A stretch of 64,000 bases of DNA, taken from the NCBI GenBank assembly GCA_039881145.1, contig JAYKKI010000009.1, positions 11,658,001-11,722,000 on the forward strand, written 5' to 3'. This DNA comes from Druceiella hillmani (Eukaryota > Arthropoda > Insecta > Lepidoptera > Hepialidae). The first letter of the stretch is position 1. Each line of letters begins with the position of its first letter. Under the pieces are notes generated by a model. That model saw only the letters and a list, made by a program, of their open reading frames with translations. It was not told where the DNA came from and made no database searches. Of the stretch, positions 48,813 through 62,214 are shown in pieces. The translations under genes were made by a program, and so were the position numbers.

Positions 48813-50466
48813 TTTATCTATGAAAAAAGGATCGAATTGGACACCGCCTCCTAAACTTATGTTTTATCGCCAATATTCGTTTGGATTAATGATGATTTCA
48901 TTGGAGTGCCACTAATAAATAGGAAAAAAATAGGCTTCAATTTATCGTATTTAACGAAAGAAATTATTTGAAATGGACAGCTTAACTCTTAAACACTATC
49001 ATGGATACTGGAGCGCCCCACAGCATTTTTAAATCCCAATATTTCAAAAACTATTGCACCCACACCAATGCCGTTCATGCTAATCCTTAATTAATAATTC
49101 CCGTGTAATTTCGTTAGTCGTGCGCTGACGTCCTGCAATTGCAGTCGTTTGTGCAACTGTTCAAGGGTACTGTATAACTCTACGATAGTAGTACTCAGAG
49201 GTTTGTACATTTGAACGTGATTGAAACTTCGTTGTTTATTGGTAAGTTTTATTAGTATTGTACATGAAATACTACATAATTTAATGTATAGGATGTGTTT
49301 GTAGTAATTGCAAATAGTAAAATGTATTTTTGATATAATATTTCCGTTAGAAATCTCTTCAAATTAATTTTTTTCAGTTGTAGGTATACGACTTTTCAGG
49401 TAGTCATGGGCAGTCGGATATAAAATCGACCTCTTAGATGTGATAATGATATAGCCCCTATTCTGGAACGAGATTCAGAAAACAAGGAACTGTATACTGG
49501 AGATGCTTCCGATAAAGAACCTGGAAGGTATCATTCAAGAATTTCTGCTTTAAGAAGAGTCCAATTTTAGTTCTCGAGACCACACAATGATCTTGTCTTG
49601 TAGTCCATATTATATCGCAGAACAGAACTGAGTAATTTTCAGTAATCTAATTAAGACCATTAATTAAAAATTTCAGTACGTTGAGTAAATTACTACAAAG
49701 TTTACAATGGCCATATGATTGTACAAACCGATAAAATTATTGTAAAAAATCAATGTAATAAACAATTTACTTTACCGAAATATTCAACGCAGAATTATAA
49801 ACTGCATCATATATTTTAGTTTAAAATTATTGATGTAGGATATACTTACTATATTGTTAATTTCAAGCGACGTATAATACACATTACAAAAATTAAATAA
49901 AAGTGAACTTATTTGTTATAAGTGCTATGATTTTTAGGTTCACATGTTTTTCCGATATAGTTTTTGCACTTTTTGACACATATTTTGCAAAGGCTCAACT
50001 GACGTTAAAATGTGACCAGGTGTGACGCGCGATCGCTTTCAGAAAAAACTATTACGCGCGAAGTATGGGCGTATTCCCTCTCCTTAGATTCTTACCTCCA
50101 ATGAAGATATGCTGTTTGGCTACCATAAGTACCATACCATTACATTATCCATACCATTTGGCATCCATTGAACATCTGAAGAGGGCCGACGCGCGTATGG
50201 AGCTATTGAGATTTCACCGTACCAGCGATTAACTAAAGTATGTTTTTAAAGAAATATCTTATTACAAACCGTACTTTCCGGATTATATATCCTCCTACTA
50301 ACGTATGTTTCGCTCGCTGTCAAATTATTATTAAAACAAAATTAAACACATATGACATGGTATGAGTAACGTACGCATGCATATAAGGCCATAAATAATA
50401 AATAACGATGGTACTCATATGATTAAACATTTTTTTTATTATCATTGAAATACATTTTGTTAATAA

Positions 50467-51049
50467 CACGACAATCATCTTGTTGTCGACGAAGATGGCG
50501 CCGAGTTTGCGTTAGCACAAGAACCAGCATCAAGTAGTAGAATCCCAATAAAGGTAATAGAAACGCCTTTGGTTATGTTTGGTAAAGGGAACAAAATAGA
50601 CACAATTGGTCAGGAATATCATTTTCTTGATCAAGAATTCCTCGTCACATCAAGAAAAACAAGGAGGTGGCCTCTGTATATATTCTATACATTTCTAAAT
50701 ACGGTGAGTGTCAATTCATGAATTCTTTACGCTATTGCAATGGTATCAGGGAAGAAACCAATCCAAAAGAGACGCCAAATGTTTAAAGAATTCCTTATAA
50801 TACCGCTTATGCAAGACAGTTATACATTAGAACTGGTCCTTTTATTGAATTTAAAAATTATTCAACGTAAAAAAACATTATTTTTACTCAAAGTTGGAGT
50901 TAAACCCTTCATTAAAACTCAGTTACTTGCAGCAAGAGGATATAGCGGTTATGCATTACTGTGTGAAATTAATGAAAACAAATTCATAAAAAACAAATCT
51001 TCGAAAGACATGTATTCGAAATTTTGGCTAATGACAATTTTTCGCAGAT
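50467..51049 (+). pseudogene. piggyBac-like transposase C-terminal remnant
   Basis: One plus frame from 50467 to 51049 is interrupted by a single TGA at 50719-50721. It reads IDTIGQEY, matching the G-VDT-DQ motif of piggyBac transposases, then TSRKTRRWPLYIFYTFLN at about 50646-50700, the hallmark RRWP-FY-LN block. After the stop, ILYAIAM and KRRQMFKEF follow, matching the INSFILY and RR-F--L helices of the family. The catalytic aspartates that should lie further upstream were not found, so most of the transposase is lost. The last 60 codons and the cysteine-rich C-terminal domain expected in piggyBac are not recognisable. I did not identify TTAA-flanked terminal repeats. Confidence 0.8.
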
Positions 51050-52224
51050 GAGATCGTACTATGGAGTAAGAAAAGCAGAACGATTCCGAACAAAGGGTAC
51101 ATTAAGATGGTGAAGGTCAAAAACAACTAGGTACTACGGAAACGAATTTAGTTTCAAATTATTCAAGCACATCCTGATCATATCTTTGAAAATGTGAATG
51201 TCGTAAAAAAGATAACTAAATCTATTAAGGTGGATGTACATTTTATTAAAAATCGCGCTTGGGCACTTAAATATGAAAGTGTCAAAACAATATGTATGTC
51301 TAAGTTTTTCGATAACAGTTGATGTCATTGTTTACGTGATACTGGACAGCATAGCTAGAGCCGTATTTATAAGTTTTTTTAATTGAAATAACAAATAACT
51401 ACTGTTTTATTCAGTACCTATCGTTTTTTAGTTATTGCCGTAAGTTCAAATATGGATATTTAGAAAAAAATAAAAAATATAGTTCTCGTTTAAAACTTTT
51501 ACATAGAAAAAAGGTGCAAAATTTATGATGAACAATAAGGTCAGTTCTTAAAAATGTCATTGTCAGTATTTATATAATTTAATTAATATGTAGATTTAGA
51601 ATAGTGTCATGTAGAAATTAAATGTTTCATTTCAGAAAAAGTGTTTCATATTTTGATGAGAAATGATTCACATAAGTTTAAAGTTGCTAGCTTAACAAAA
51701 ATTAGGCTTTAAGTTAAATTCTATTTTGTTTTAAAATCGGCGTCAAGTGATTCGAATATACTTTAAAATAGTAGCAAATAATATTATATATTTCAAACCC
51801 TCTATTCAAAATAAACCGGCCGCAAAAATATTGATACTATTATCCGTCCAAATCGAACATACCGCCCACAAACCGCACGCTGCCCAATTGTTTTACCAGT
51901 GTCTGTATTCGTGTCTAATCCTTTAGTTACACTTCAAGGCCGGTCTACGTAATTCGATGTCGGTTTCAATTTCCTGGGCGGCGAATGTTTTCACACTTCA
52001 ACACGCCGAGGGACAACCGACGCCGACCCAACTCATTGTCTTCGCGGCAACGTGGCTTGACACGATGTAGCTAGACCCCCGTATTGCAGAATGTTTTAGA
52101 GCAGGAAATGCTACTAATACATACGGTCGAAGTATTGGTGAATTACTTTCAAACTTATTTAAATAAGTAGTAATAATTTTATAAATGGAGAATAGTGGAA
52201 TAGTTCCTTTCATTTCATTTTAGG

Positions 52225-52297
52225 ATAGGTTAGGTAAGACAAGACAACAACGACGAGGTAGGTAAAACAACGACGAGGTAGGTAAGACAACAACGAA
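52225..52297. repeat. Short minisatellite-like repeat
   Basis: About three imperfect copies of a unit containing GGTAGGTAAGACAACAACGA, with some units shortened. Low-complexity, no coding sense. Confidence 0.7.
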
Positions 52298-54639
52298 AAG
52301 AGAAGAATCATCTTGTAAACCCAAAACGACAAAACTTATTGTGTGAAAATATTTAAATTTTTTATGAGCCAAAGATTTACTAAAGTCCTTATTTGCGTTT
52401 TTTTTTAAACGACTGCTTCCGAAGTTGTTTCATCAATTATCAGAACACTAAAAGACCAATTTAAATTTTATTTTAAACTTGGCTATCGTTGAAGCTAACA
52501 GTAAACGTAGCAATTTGCTTTTCCATTTGTAAACATTTTAATTTTTAACCGGATACAGAAAAATGATAAAACTTAAAATTTTTTAAAGAATCGTTGCTAT
52601 GTAAAAAAATATTTATTTAGTTAAAACAGCTACGCTTAACGTTAAATATATTTGTATAAATTAGACAATGTTTTAATTTTGTTTTCCATTAAATCATGCA
52701 AAGATATTGCCCAAACCGATGGACGATGTTTTACGGTATAATACGTATTTGTGCTAAGATTATCTGATATTTTTTTTACTTTAAATTATTTGAAAATTAC
52801 TTTATTCTATATTTATTCATCGAAACGTAAGGTGAAAATATTTTATGTACTAATACAAATTTTTTTGATTTGTCAAATTTCACGAACCTTAAATAGTAAA
52901 AGACCTTTTTTTTTAATCCATGACATAGTGTTGTTCCTACTTAACTAGTTATACTATTATTAGCATTGAAGCTCCGTGTGCTTTCCGAATACAAGTGACC
53001 CTAAACAAATAACAGTTTTGCGTGACGAATATTTTTAGGAAACGAACTTTGAATTCACGTTCCCGATTAATATTTGTCCAAACGACATGTTTGAAAGTTC
53101 TATGCCTAATTTTCTTCTAATTTTATTTAATTTTTCTTCTGGGGTGCTACGAAAATGTTCATATACATGAACAGCGCTAAAGCTACGCTCATGTTCTGAT
53201 TTTATCAAAAGCCCAACACACGACGGTTGTGCTTGCGTAAATATTATTTTACAGCCGTTAATTAACAGCCGCGAGTAAATAAAGATGTAATCACGTAGCT
53301 GTATCGGGCGCAATTAAAACCGTCGTTAGAAAATGCTCGAGAAATACGGGGCGTTATTTTATTTTATTGCCTGACTATCTACAATGTAAATACAAGTCGT
53401 AATCACGCAACTGCTCTGTACGTAATGTTTAATTTTATGGCGAATATGTAAGGTATATTGATAGCAACAATTACTTTGCTCGAAGGATATAATATTGAAA
53501 TAAATAATGACCAAAAAATAGCTTGGCGGAAAGGATAATGAATAACGGAACATATTCCTTTTAAGTAACACCGCAATTATATTGAATAAGTTGGAAAAGC
53601 GCACACGAGTCATGTGTAGACGCAACTGGCAATAACAAACATAAATAAAAACAAGAAAATAGATGAAGTTTTGTTATTTTCGGAAATTAAATTGTTTTTC
53701 ACAAGTTCGAAAATGAATTATAAAGATAATATAGAAGAGTAGTAACAGTACATTTAGGTTGCGAGTTGAGTATCAGTACAAAAAAATATTTATTTGTTAT
53801 TTGTAACTAAAAAGATAACTCAGTGTATAGTCAACATGGTGTCGAAATTTTTACTTACGGGAAAAGAAAAGCAGTAAATAATATTTATTTAATCTCTGTA
53901 TCTAACATAAATTAAATAATTAACATTACATTAATAATATAAATGTTTCACTTCTAATACAAAGAATTCCATATGCATTCACAAATTTTTTTTTATTTGT
54001 AACTCAGAAGTCTTCGAAATAAATGGTTTTTATATTTACTTTGAATATTTCTTATATAAACAAATATATGCACTTGTGTAGTTTTCTACAAACTTATAAG
54101 CAAAAAGAAGTAATTTATGAAAGTATTAACTCTTCAATAATCAAATGTACAGACTCTGACTATAGAAATTTTCTTCCATTTATTTCGTAATTAAATTGAA
54201 AAATTTGTTCTTACGTAATAATTTCACGTGATATTTTACTATTATTTTTAAACCCAATTTTTTTTATATGGTCTGTTATTTCCATTCTCAATTTTGTAAA
54301 ATTTAACATCAATCACTACACAATCATATAGTGCAATTATAGAGCAGACAATATGTTTTGCTCTAAGTCAACCTACCTCATCGTTTAGGTTTCGTACGTT
54401 ATGAAACTGAGTCTAGGTCATTATCATAATGTTAATTGCTACAATACTATATTATTAATTAAAACATTCATTATTAACAGCTAAACATAAAACTTAATTT
54501 TAGCGGTGTAACTAAATCTTTACCAAGCCGAACCAAATAACACGAAGCAAAACTTGTTTCTTTGTAATTACTTTTAACAACTGTAAAAAATCACGTAATT
54601 CTACAATTTCACATAATGTAAAACCCAACAATTAATGTA

Positions 54640-55312
54640 CATAATATCCCGCCGGATACTCGACTATTCGCACGACTAAATTTCATATCGTGGGTTCGCA
54701 CTCGAGGAAAGCCCGGCGTCGAAAATGCGCTACACCGGAAAATACCATAAGCTCTCCAAAAAGGAAAAGGAAACATTGAACAAATCCCCAACACGTTTTG
54801 AATATTTTCAAACGACCACCTCTTGCAAGCAGGTGACTTAGGCTTTGTGCTACATTGTCCTTTTTGTATAACAAATAGCGAAAGTGGCAGTTACACTCCC
54901 TAAAATACCTCTCGCGTGCTGCCTTACACGCCTTTTGTTCGGTTTCATTACGAGCTTTTACGAGTGTGTATTGTGTACAAATGAAAATCGTGCGCAGCTA
55001 AATGCGAATTTTCATCCTTTGCTTTCATTTCAGACGGCACGTCAGACTACGTTTAACAAAACATCTTTGAATTCAATTGTCGCTATTGAAACTGCATGCA
55101 CGCACGCCACGTGCCCGACTGGCGGCGTGAATCAAAAATATATTAGATATTGCCTGTCGGGTTCGAATGGGTATCTCATATCTTTTGTTTACTTCGGCCA
55201 TGTGATTTTCATCACGATACGAGCTGCGTTGAAAATTACAGTTGTTAAATATAGATTAGTGTACCAGGCACGCCGATTACCGAAATATTGTATTAAATTC
55301 CGTTTGCAATAA
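54640..55312. other. GC-richer patch with unrecognised 142-codon frame
   Basis: This block has higher G+C than its flanks. The plus frame at 54884-55312 (142 codons, ATG start) is the longest open frame in the window. Its translation has about seven cysteines without an evident zinc-binding spacing, one hydrophobic stretch near residues 97-114, and no family I recognise. The minus strand is also open over part of the left half (54609-54874). Open frames on both strands in a GC-richer block argue that this is compositional. It could still be a lineage-specific exon or an old insertion. Confidence 0.3.
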
Positions 55313-55458
55313 TTTTGAATAATATTTTCGTTGGAAATAAAATTATTGCAAGAATGTAATAAACGTGGATTCGGAAGGGTAGAAACTTTTTGCAGAGATC
55401 AGGCACATTGCAGACGCAATTTCATATCCGTATTATAGATCAATGCACTGACATTTAT

Positions 55459-55475
55459 AATATTTTAATTTCATC
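55459..55475. repeat. 17-bp target-site duplication, left copy
   Basis: AATATTTTAATTTCATC is identical to 55641-55657 and abuts the left end of hairpin-family copy E. Confidence 0.8.
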
Positions 55476-55640
55476 ATTCGCAATTAAATGAAACTACGTG
55501 ATGTAGTATTATTTCTACTATCTTTAATTTCTTTACCACGACCTAGGTTTCGTTGTATTACAACATCTTCAGGTGGGATATTAGCAAAGATTATCTTTAT
55601 GTATGAATGAATTTCTACAAAATTAAAGCCAAATATATTC
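55476..55640 (+). mobile_element. Hairpin repeat family, copy E (arm plus tail)
   Basis: This plus-orientation copy starts ATTCGCAATTAAATGAAAC, runs through the left arm to GGTGGGATATTAGCAAAGA (about 55590) and passes directly to the family tail (GAATTTCTACAAAATTAAAG ... CCAAATATATTC, ending at 55640). The inverted arm is missing, so it cannot fold like copies A and B. A perfect 17-bp direct repeat flanks it exactly, defining both borders and showing that the tail is a true element end. Confidence 0.88.
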
Positions 55641-55657
55641 AATATTTTAATTTCATC
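55641..55657. repeat. 17-bp target-site duplication, right copy
   Basis: Identical partner of 55459-55475, directly after the tail of copy E. Confidence 0.8.
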
Positions 55658-56373
<716 letters not shown>

Positions 56374-57748
56374 CATTTACACCCAACTATAGTTAGATGT
56401 ACGATGTGTTATACCAAAACGGTGAAAGTAAATAGTCACCGTAAAAAAATTGTTATATTTATTTAAACCCTAACTAAGTTACGGCTATTTTCTTTTTAAT
56501 TTAACAATATTAATTTTAATTATTTATACAAATGTGTATGTGTGTTATGCTAATTTATATAAAAAAATGCATAGTAAATTTTGATTAATGATTATAACGA
56601 TAGAAACATATAGTATTAACAAATAACAATACAAATTTAATAACACGCATATTTCTACTTTATTTATATTGAAAATTTCTCTTTCGGAAGTAGACCAAAC
56701 ACGTGCATACATATAGTACATAATTTGAAACCTAAGCACAGTCGGTAATTTCTATTGATTTAAATAGCAAAAAATTAAACTTTGTATTTTTTCATAAATT
56801 GAATTTTTCATAAAACAATTTTTCTTCTAATTTAATCGAAAATATCGACATTAATGGAAAGAAAAACTAATATTTTTAAATTATATTTTGATCCGTGTTA
56901 ATATTCCGTTCACGTCAAAAATAGAAAACCAATTACGCACTAAACGGATAGAATTGTTATATCCTGCTTATTCTGCTGTGCCAACATTAAAATATATCGG
57001 ATTTGATAAATTGATTCGAAAAAAAAATTTATATCCTATTCAGCTTAGAGCTACCGTTCATTTCCAGAGATTACACGTCGTTAAAAATACTTGCGTAACA
57101 AATTATGTAGCGCTGTTTGCTCTGTAACGATAGAAATAAGATTGGTATGCTGACAACAATTGAAATAGCGTAAAACCTTACGCCGGGTATAGAAAATTCT
57201 TTACTCCGTGGTGGCTAGATTTAAAGTATTTCCGTCAATTTCAAAACTATATTTTTTGAAAAATCTAAGTGAAAAATGAATGTCGAAATATTACGTTAAT
57301 TATTTTCTTAAATCAATATCTTTCTGATGTTAGAAATACTATCTTTAATTATATTATTTTCGATATTATCGTCAACTGAATAGTGTAATATATTCATAAA
57401 AACATTGTGGATTTAATGCAGTTTTATTTCAATTAAATGCTATTCCCTAACCACCAGTTGAAACTCTTATTGAACTAGATTTTTCATTTTGATTTTAAAA
57501 AGTAAGCAAATATTTTTCACGATTGATTTAAGCTCAATTCTCAGATTATTTATTATAAATATTGTGTGTTAAATGAAATCTAAGGTAATTAAAAAGTACC
57601 GCAAAAAATTACTCAGCTAGAAGAAAAATATTATCGTGATAATTGAAAAAATTAAGAATATACTGGGTTACCTTTTGATCAGAGATGGAATTTCAAGGAG
57701 CGATTAAGAATCAGCAACAAAATCATCAAAAAATATAGAAATGACATT

Positions 57749-57842
57749 CCCGTGGGAACGTTAGAAAAGTTAAAATAAAATTTGACTTGTGGGAATGTCT
57801 TTGTCTTGTGGGAATGTTGAAAAGTTAAAATAAAATTTGATT
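57749..57842. repeat. Two-copy 56-bp duplication
   Basis: GTGGGAA(C/T)GTT followed by GAAAAGTTAAAATAAAATTT starts at 57752 and again at 57808, with an extra GTGGGAATGTCTTTGTCTT between. Recent slippage-type duplication. Confidence 0.85.
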
Positions 57843-58189
57843 TTTTTTCACTATATTATTAAGTTACCGTTTCTTAAGAGCTCCTTATAATTGTCAACGA
57901 CCAAAAGTTTACCCAGTACTTCATTTATTTTTCAAACATATAATTTTCAACACGAATCACATACTTTCCAAAATCCACTTTCGCCGACAGTTCACTTGTA
58001 AGTTTTCGAAGAATACAAGCAATAGTAAACTCATTACAAGTCTAATTAAAGCTGGAGTTAATAAGATTTCCCTATTCTATTTAATATCACTTCATAGCAA
58101 ACGTATTCTAATAGCAAAGCGTTAGAATATAGGAATAATCACAGTCATGCAGATAAATATACTCGCATCCAGACACATTGTATCATTTC

Positions 58190-58330
58190 TCCGCGAACGC
58201 CCTTTCTAGACACTGTTATCTTAAGTGTATGTAAATATGGAACACAATAATGTGAGGCGCGCAGTCTACTGGCCCGCATACATCACGTCACGCGCTCGTG
58301 TCTCCTGTTTACGACCAGCACATGCATACG
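58190..58330. other. CpG-richer patch
   Basis: GGCGCGCAGTC, CATCACGTCACGCGCTCG and TGACGTAC (at about 58350) make this one of the few CpG-dense segments. ACGTCA-type words are cAMP-response-element-like half sites. No exon or core promoter is visible beside it, so a regulatory role is only a possibility. Confidence 0.3.
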
Positions 58331-61300
58331 AGTTGTATTTTATGACGTACATAAACTACAACGAACATATATTTAATTATGTAAAATGACAAGTAAACGT
58401 AAAAGCGTTACATATTCCGAAACACATAAATAAAAGAGGAAAGCGAGTATCGAGATGAAGGTTCATGTCGACTCAGAGATCAGTTACAAGGTCAAAGTTT
58501 TCTTTTGCACAAGAAACTTCTCTTATCCTTGAGAATTTTTTGTTTGTTGTGGTTATTGTTGGATATAATTCTCTTATTGCGTAGAAACAGAGTGTATTTT
58601 TTTACTTTCTCATTTCCACAGTAATTCTTGAAAATAAAACGTATATAAAAGCGAAAAGTGGCTGATGTATACTTTTATCGTGCAACAAGTAGTGTGTACG
58701 AACTGGAAACGTAAAGATAAGCATTGTATGAAATAATAAAAAGAAAATTACAAATTTAGATGCTGATAAATTCTGGGGGAGCACTAAAATAACTACAATT
58801 TTCGTGATAACATATTGAATTATTTACTTTATTCAATTGTACCATGTCCCTAAACTTACGCAGAGCATATATTGTAGAAAGAAGACAGAGTCCAGTATAT
58901 AAGAGTACAGTACAAAGTAATGCGTTTAAAATATGTAGCGTTAGTAATATTAAACTTTCTAAAAATAATACTAAAATAATTCAAACAAAAGACATTTCTT
59001 TGGTGATAATGACATTAACCCCAAGGTTTTCGATTTTTTAAAATTTTGTTATCTGGAATATTGGTACTAATAATAGATTTTGACAAAAACTATAGTCAAA
59101 ATTTTAAGTCAAAATTTTTCTAATTGACGGGTTCTCGTGATATTTACATAGATTCCACCAATGTAGAACAATAGTATTAATATGTTTCGTTGAAAACCCT
59201 GCTAAGCTTTCTCGATAGTTAAAGAATTCCAGATATATTATGAAATAACATGAAGAACCTAATGCAATGAGTGTGAACTATTTATTTATCTACTATGTAC
59301 GTATCCCCTTAAATTTGTTTGCAATTTTCGTATGCAACATATTAAGGTTTGTTTAGATTATTCTTGTAACTATGTACAGCTAAAAAAGTGTACATTAAGT
59401 CTTCGGTTGTAGCTCATTCAAGATATTGTTTAAAATAATATTTATAATTATGTTTTTGGCGATATGTCCAACGACTAGCGCAAGGCAAAATTGTTTTTCG
59501 TTGTGGAATTATGTTTATCATTATTTTAAATTAATTGATTGCTTACGTAATTGATTGTGTCTTAAGCGAACTTAATCTTTTTTAATTTTGTTTTATAAAG
59601 ATGATATACTCCCTAAAATATATATTATAGGGCATACTAAGTAGTGGATCTACGTAATAGCAACATACATTGTCCCATCCGCACAAGAGTGAGTTGATGC
59701 GCCATTAGTCGCAAGAAAGAGCTCGACGAGAGCGGACGTATACTTGTTCATTGCTTGCAATTATAAGTGAGCCAGTGATCACAGTGATATACATTATAGA
59801 AGATAAGGAACCTTACAGTAATAATTTATATAATCTTTTCTCAATATATGACTATACATTTTTTCGATTAATTCATTTTATGAATCATCGTAATTCATGA
59901 TTATTATGAGAACTAAACGGGCCGTTTAAAAGAAAAACAAATTTTAATATTTTCTCGAAATTAAAAAATCGAGGGAATTTGGCCCAGAAGCATTTTCACC
60001 GTAGAAACCAGCTAAATCTCTTTGTGATATAAAAATGTTAAAATAAAATTAAATTCTATTATAAATGCACTTGTTTGAACAGCTCTTTTCAATATCGAAA
60101 CTTCGCCTCTTTTATATCCTCATAATTTAATTCGGTACAGAACATCAGCTTTTATTTTTACATTTTCCTCTATCCAATTAGAATTATCTAAGGAAAAATA
60201 TTTCGTGTTTTCTTTGAGTAGTTCACGTAGTCTTTTATAATCTCGATTTATTCTTTCCTTCCCTTGTATAGTTACTGACTACGTAGAAGTATAGTTAGAC
60301 GGACATAAATTTGAATATTATTTTATGAATAACAGCAATGAATAGACATAGAGTCAAGTTGGAAAGCAGATCATAGCAAAATAATTCCGCATTATCGTCG
60401 TGACAATGATTGGACTTGCTTTGCAATATTTATATTTTACAAACCTTTAAATAAGCCATTTCTAATGCAGTAAAAATTATTCATTTACAATATGGAATAT
60501 TAAAATTAATAAATTTTAAATAAATTGCCATAGTGTGTTATAGGTACTCAAACTTCCAGTTCTAGTGGCCTTTGTGAAATATTATTGATTGGAAAACAGG
60601 AAATAAAGCGCGAGAATAAAAATAGCTCTATGGACTATAACTGCAATTAGATATAATTTATATCGATGAAAGCATAATCCAGCAGCCGCCGACATCTAGT
60701 TCGCTTTATGTGCCGTTTATGCGCCATTAGTATACCGTATGTTGATGGCTGACGCTATTGGTCGACAAACCACAATTGTGTCGATATTACACGAATATCA
60801 TTTTATTCGATTCATCGCAAAGAATGCCACAGATACAGCGACAAGATTTAATCTCATACAAACTTACCTCCGTTTAGTGTAATTATTGTATTGTACGCGG
60901 ATGATGTGTATAATTCTATTTCAAGCTTCATATGATGTGTGGTTATCCATATCGACTACAATATTTATTGGCGGAAGATGACTAGACACATCAACAAATT
61001 GTCAACGTGTTTGATAGTGAAACATTGTTTCAACGGTGTATACATCAGTCGTTTATATGTTCTACATTCATCATCAAGAGATAAGAGTACTTGCAATTTA
61101 TTTAGTTATTAATGACAAAGTGAATGTAAAATATTGAGAATTGAAACGTTTGTATAATAAAACACGTACGTTTCTATTACATTACATTAAATGATTTGAT
61201 AATAGAGCAATTTTCAAAAACTTCATTTCATGAAGATATTTTAACTCACTTTTCTTTCACTAGTTAATTTATTTAAAATATCGTGAGTGTTTCTAACACG

Positions 61301-62125
61301 TCTGTGTTGGGAATGAAAAAAAAACTTGTTAACTACGAGTAGATCTTGCAATAAGAGCGTTTTGTATAAGCTTAGACACAAATAAAAATATGCGAGTACA
61401 TAATATTCCTATTAATTTATCTACAAATATTAGTATTATTTTTATAATTAAATAGATTGCTTTATATATGTTTTTAAGGTACATATGTGGCAAAGTTTAC
61501 AATAACTATGATATAAAGTACCATTGCTATAATTTTTTGGTAAATTTCACAGAAGACACAGACTTTTTCTATAATTTTGAATTTAACCGTTCGGGAGATC
61601 GGAAGGAGGGGTTATATTCTTGTATCCATATTCAAACTCTCTGACAAATACCTCTGGAACTATTTTACAAAAAATTCTAAAACAAATTGTTTTAAAATCC
61701 TCTTACGTTATTCTTCTACGTGGCTACATAGTAAATGAATATAACAAATAATATAATTTATTATAAAAACTTCAAGTTGATGATTTCATGTTGAATGTTG
61801 TCTAGGGAAACCGCTATGACAGATGGACACGTGAGTAAACTTATAAGGGTTTCTTTTTTCATCCTATTGAAGTACAGAATCCTAAAAATAACAGACCAAT
61901 ATCGTTTGTTGCAACATAACCCTTTGTGCGCGAGTCCGACTCACACTTAATCGGCTTTTTTTTCAACAAGAATCTTTGTAGTCATAATACATACTTACAT
62001 AATTCAGTATTTTAGTTCGTAAGTAAGTTTAGAAAACCTTAATATTTTCGAAACGATATCGGTTTATTATCCTTAGCCTTTCGAAACCTTTATAGTATTG
62101 GATTTAACGCTATTGAAATAGGGGG

Positions 62126-62178
62126 ATATATATATATATATATATATATAATTATGTATATATATATATATGTATATG

Positions 62179-62211
<33 letters not shown>
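62126..62211. repeat. Interrupted (TA)n microsatellite
   Basis: TA dinucleotides with ATTATG, TGTATATGTATG interruptions. Confidence 0.95.

Positions 62212-62214
<3 letters not shown>

Larger units (their letters stand above)
45809..50466. other. AT-rich non-coding stretch
   Basis: Includes a 22-bp perfect palindrome at 46105-46126, fragment Y of the dispersed repeat (47275-47715) and a two-copy 91-bp-period duplication at 48650-48812. An acidic plus-strand frame near 49440-49560 (DSENKELYTGDASDKEP) might be an N-terminal piece of the piggyBac-like element downstream, but that is weak. Frames at 46569-46886 and 47382-47598 are unrecognised. Confidence 0.5.
51050..55458. other. AT-rich non-coding stretch with two GC-richer patches
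   Basis: GC-richer, CpG-containing blocks lie at about 51840-52110 and 54640-55310 (the latter listed separately). A short repeat of GACAACAACGACGAGGTAGGTAA-type units occurs at about 52225-52297, with periods near 20-23 bp. Other frames (51134-51328, 51998-52213, 53035-53313, 53359-53625) show no motif. Confidence 0.5.

Noticed and set aside
55150..55180. tRNA B box suggested by GGGTTCGAATGGG
   Set aside because: The end of the motif does not fit the B-box consensus and no A box lies at the right distance.
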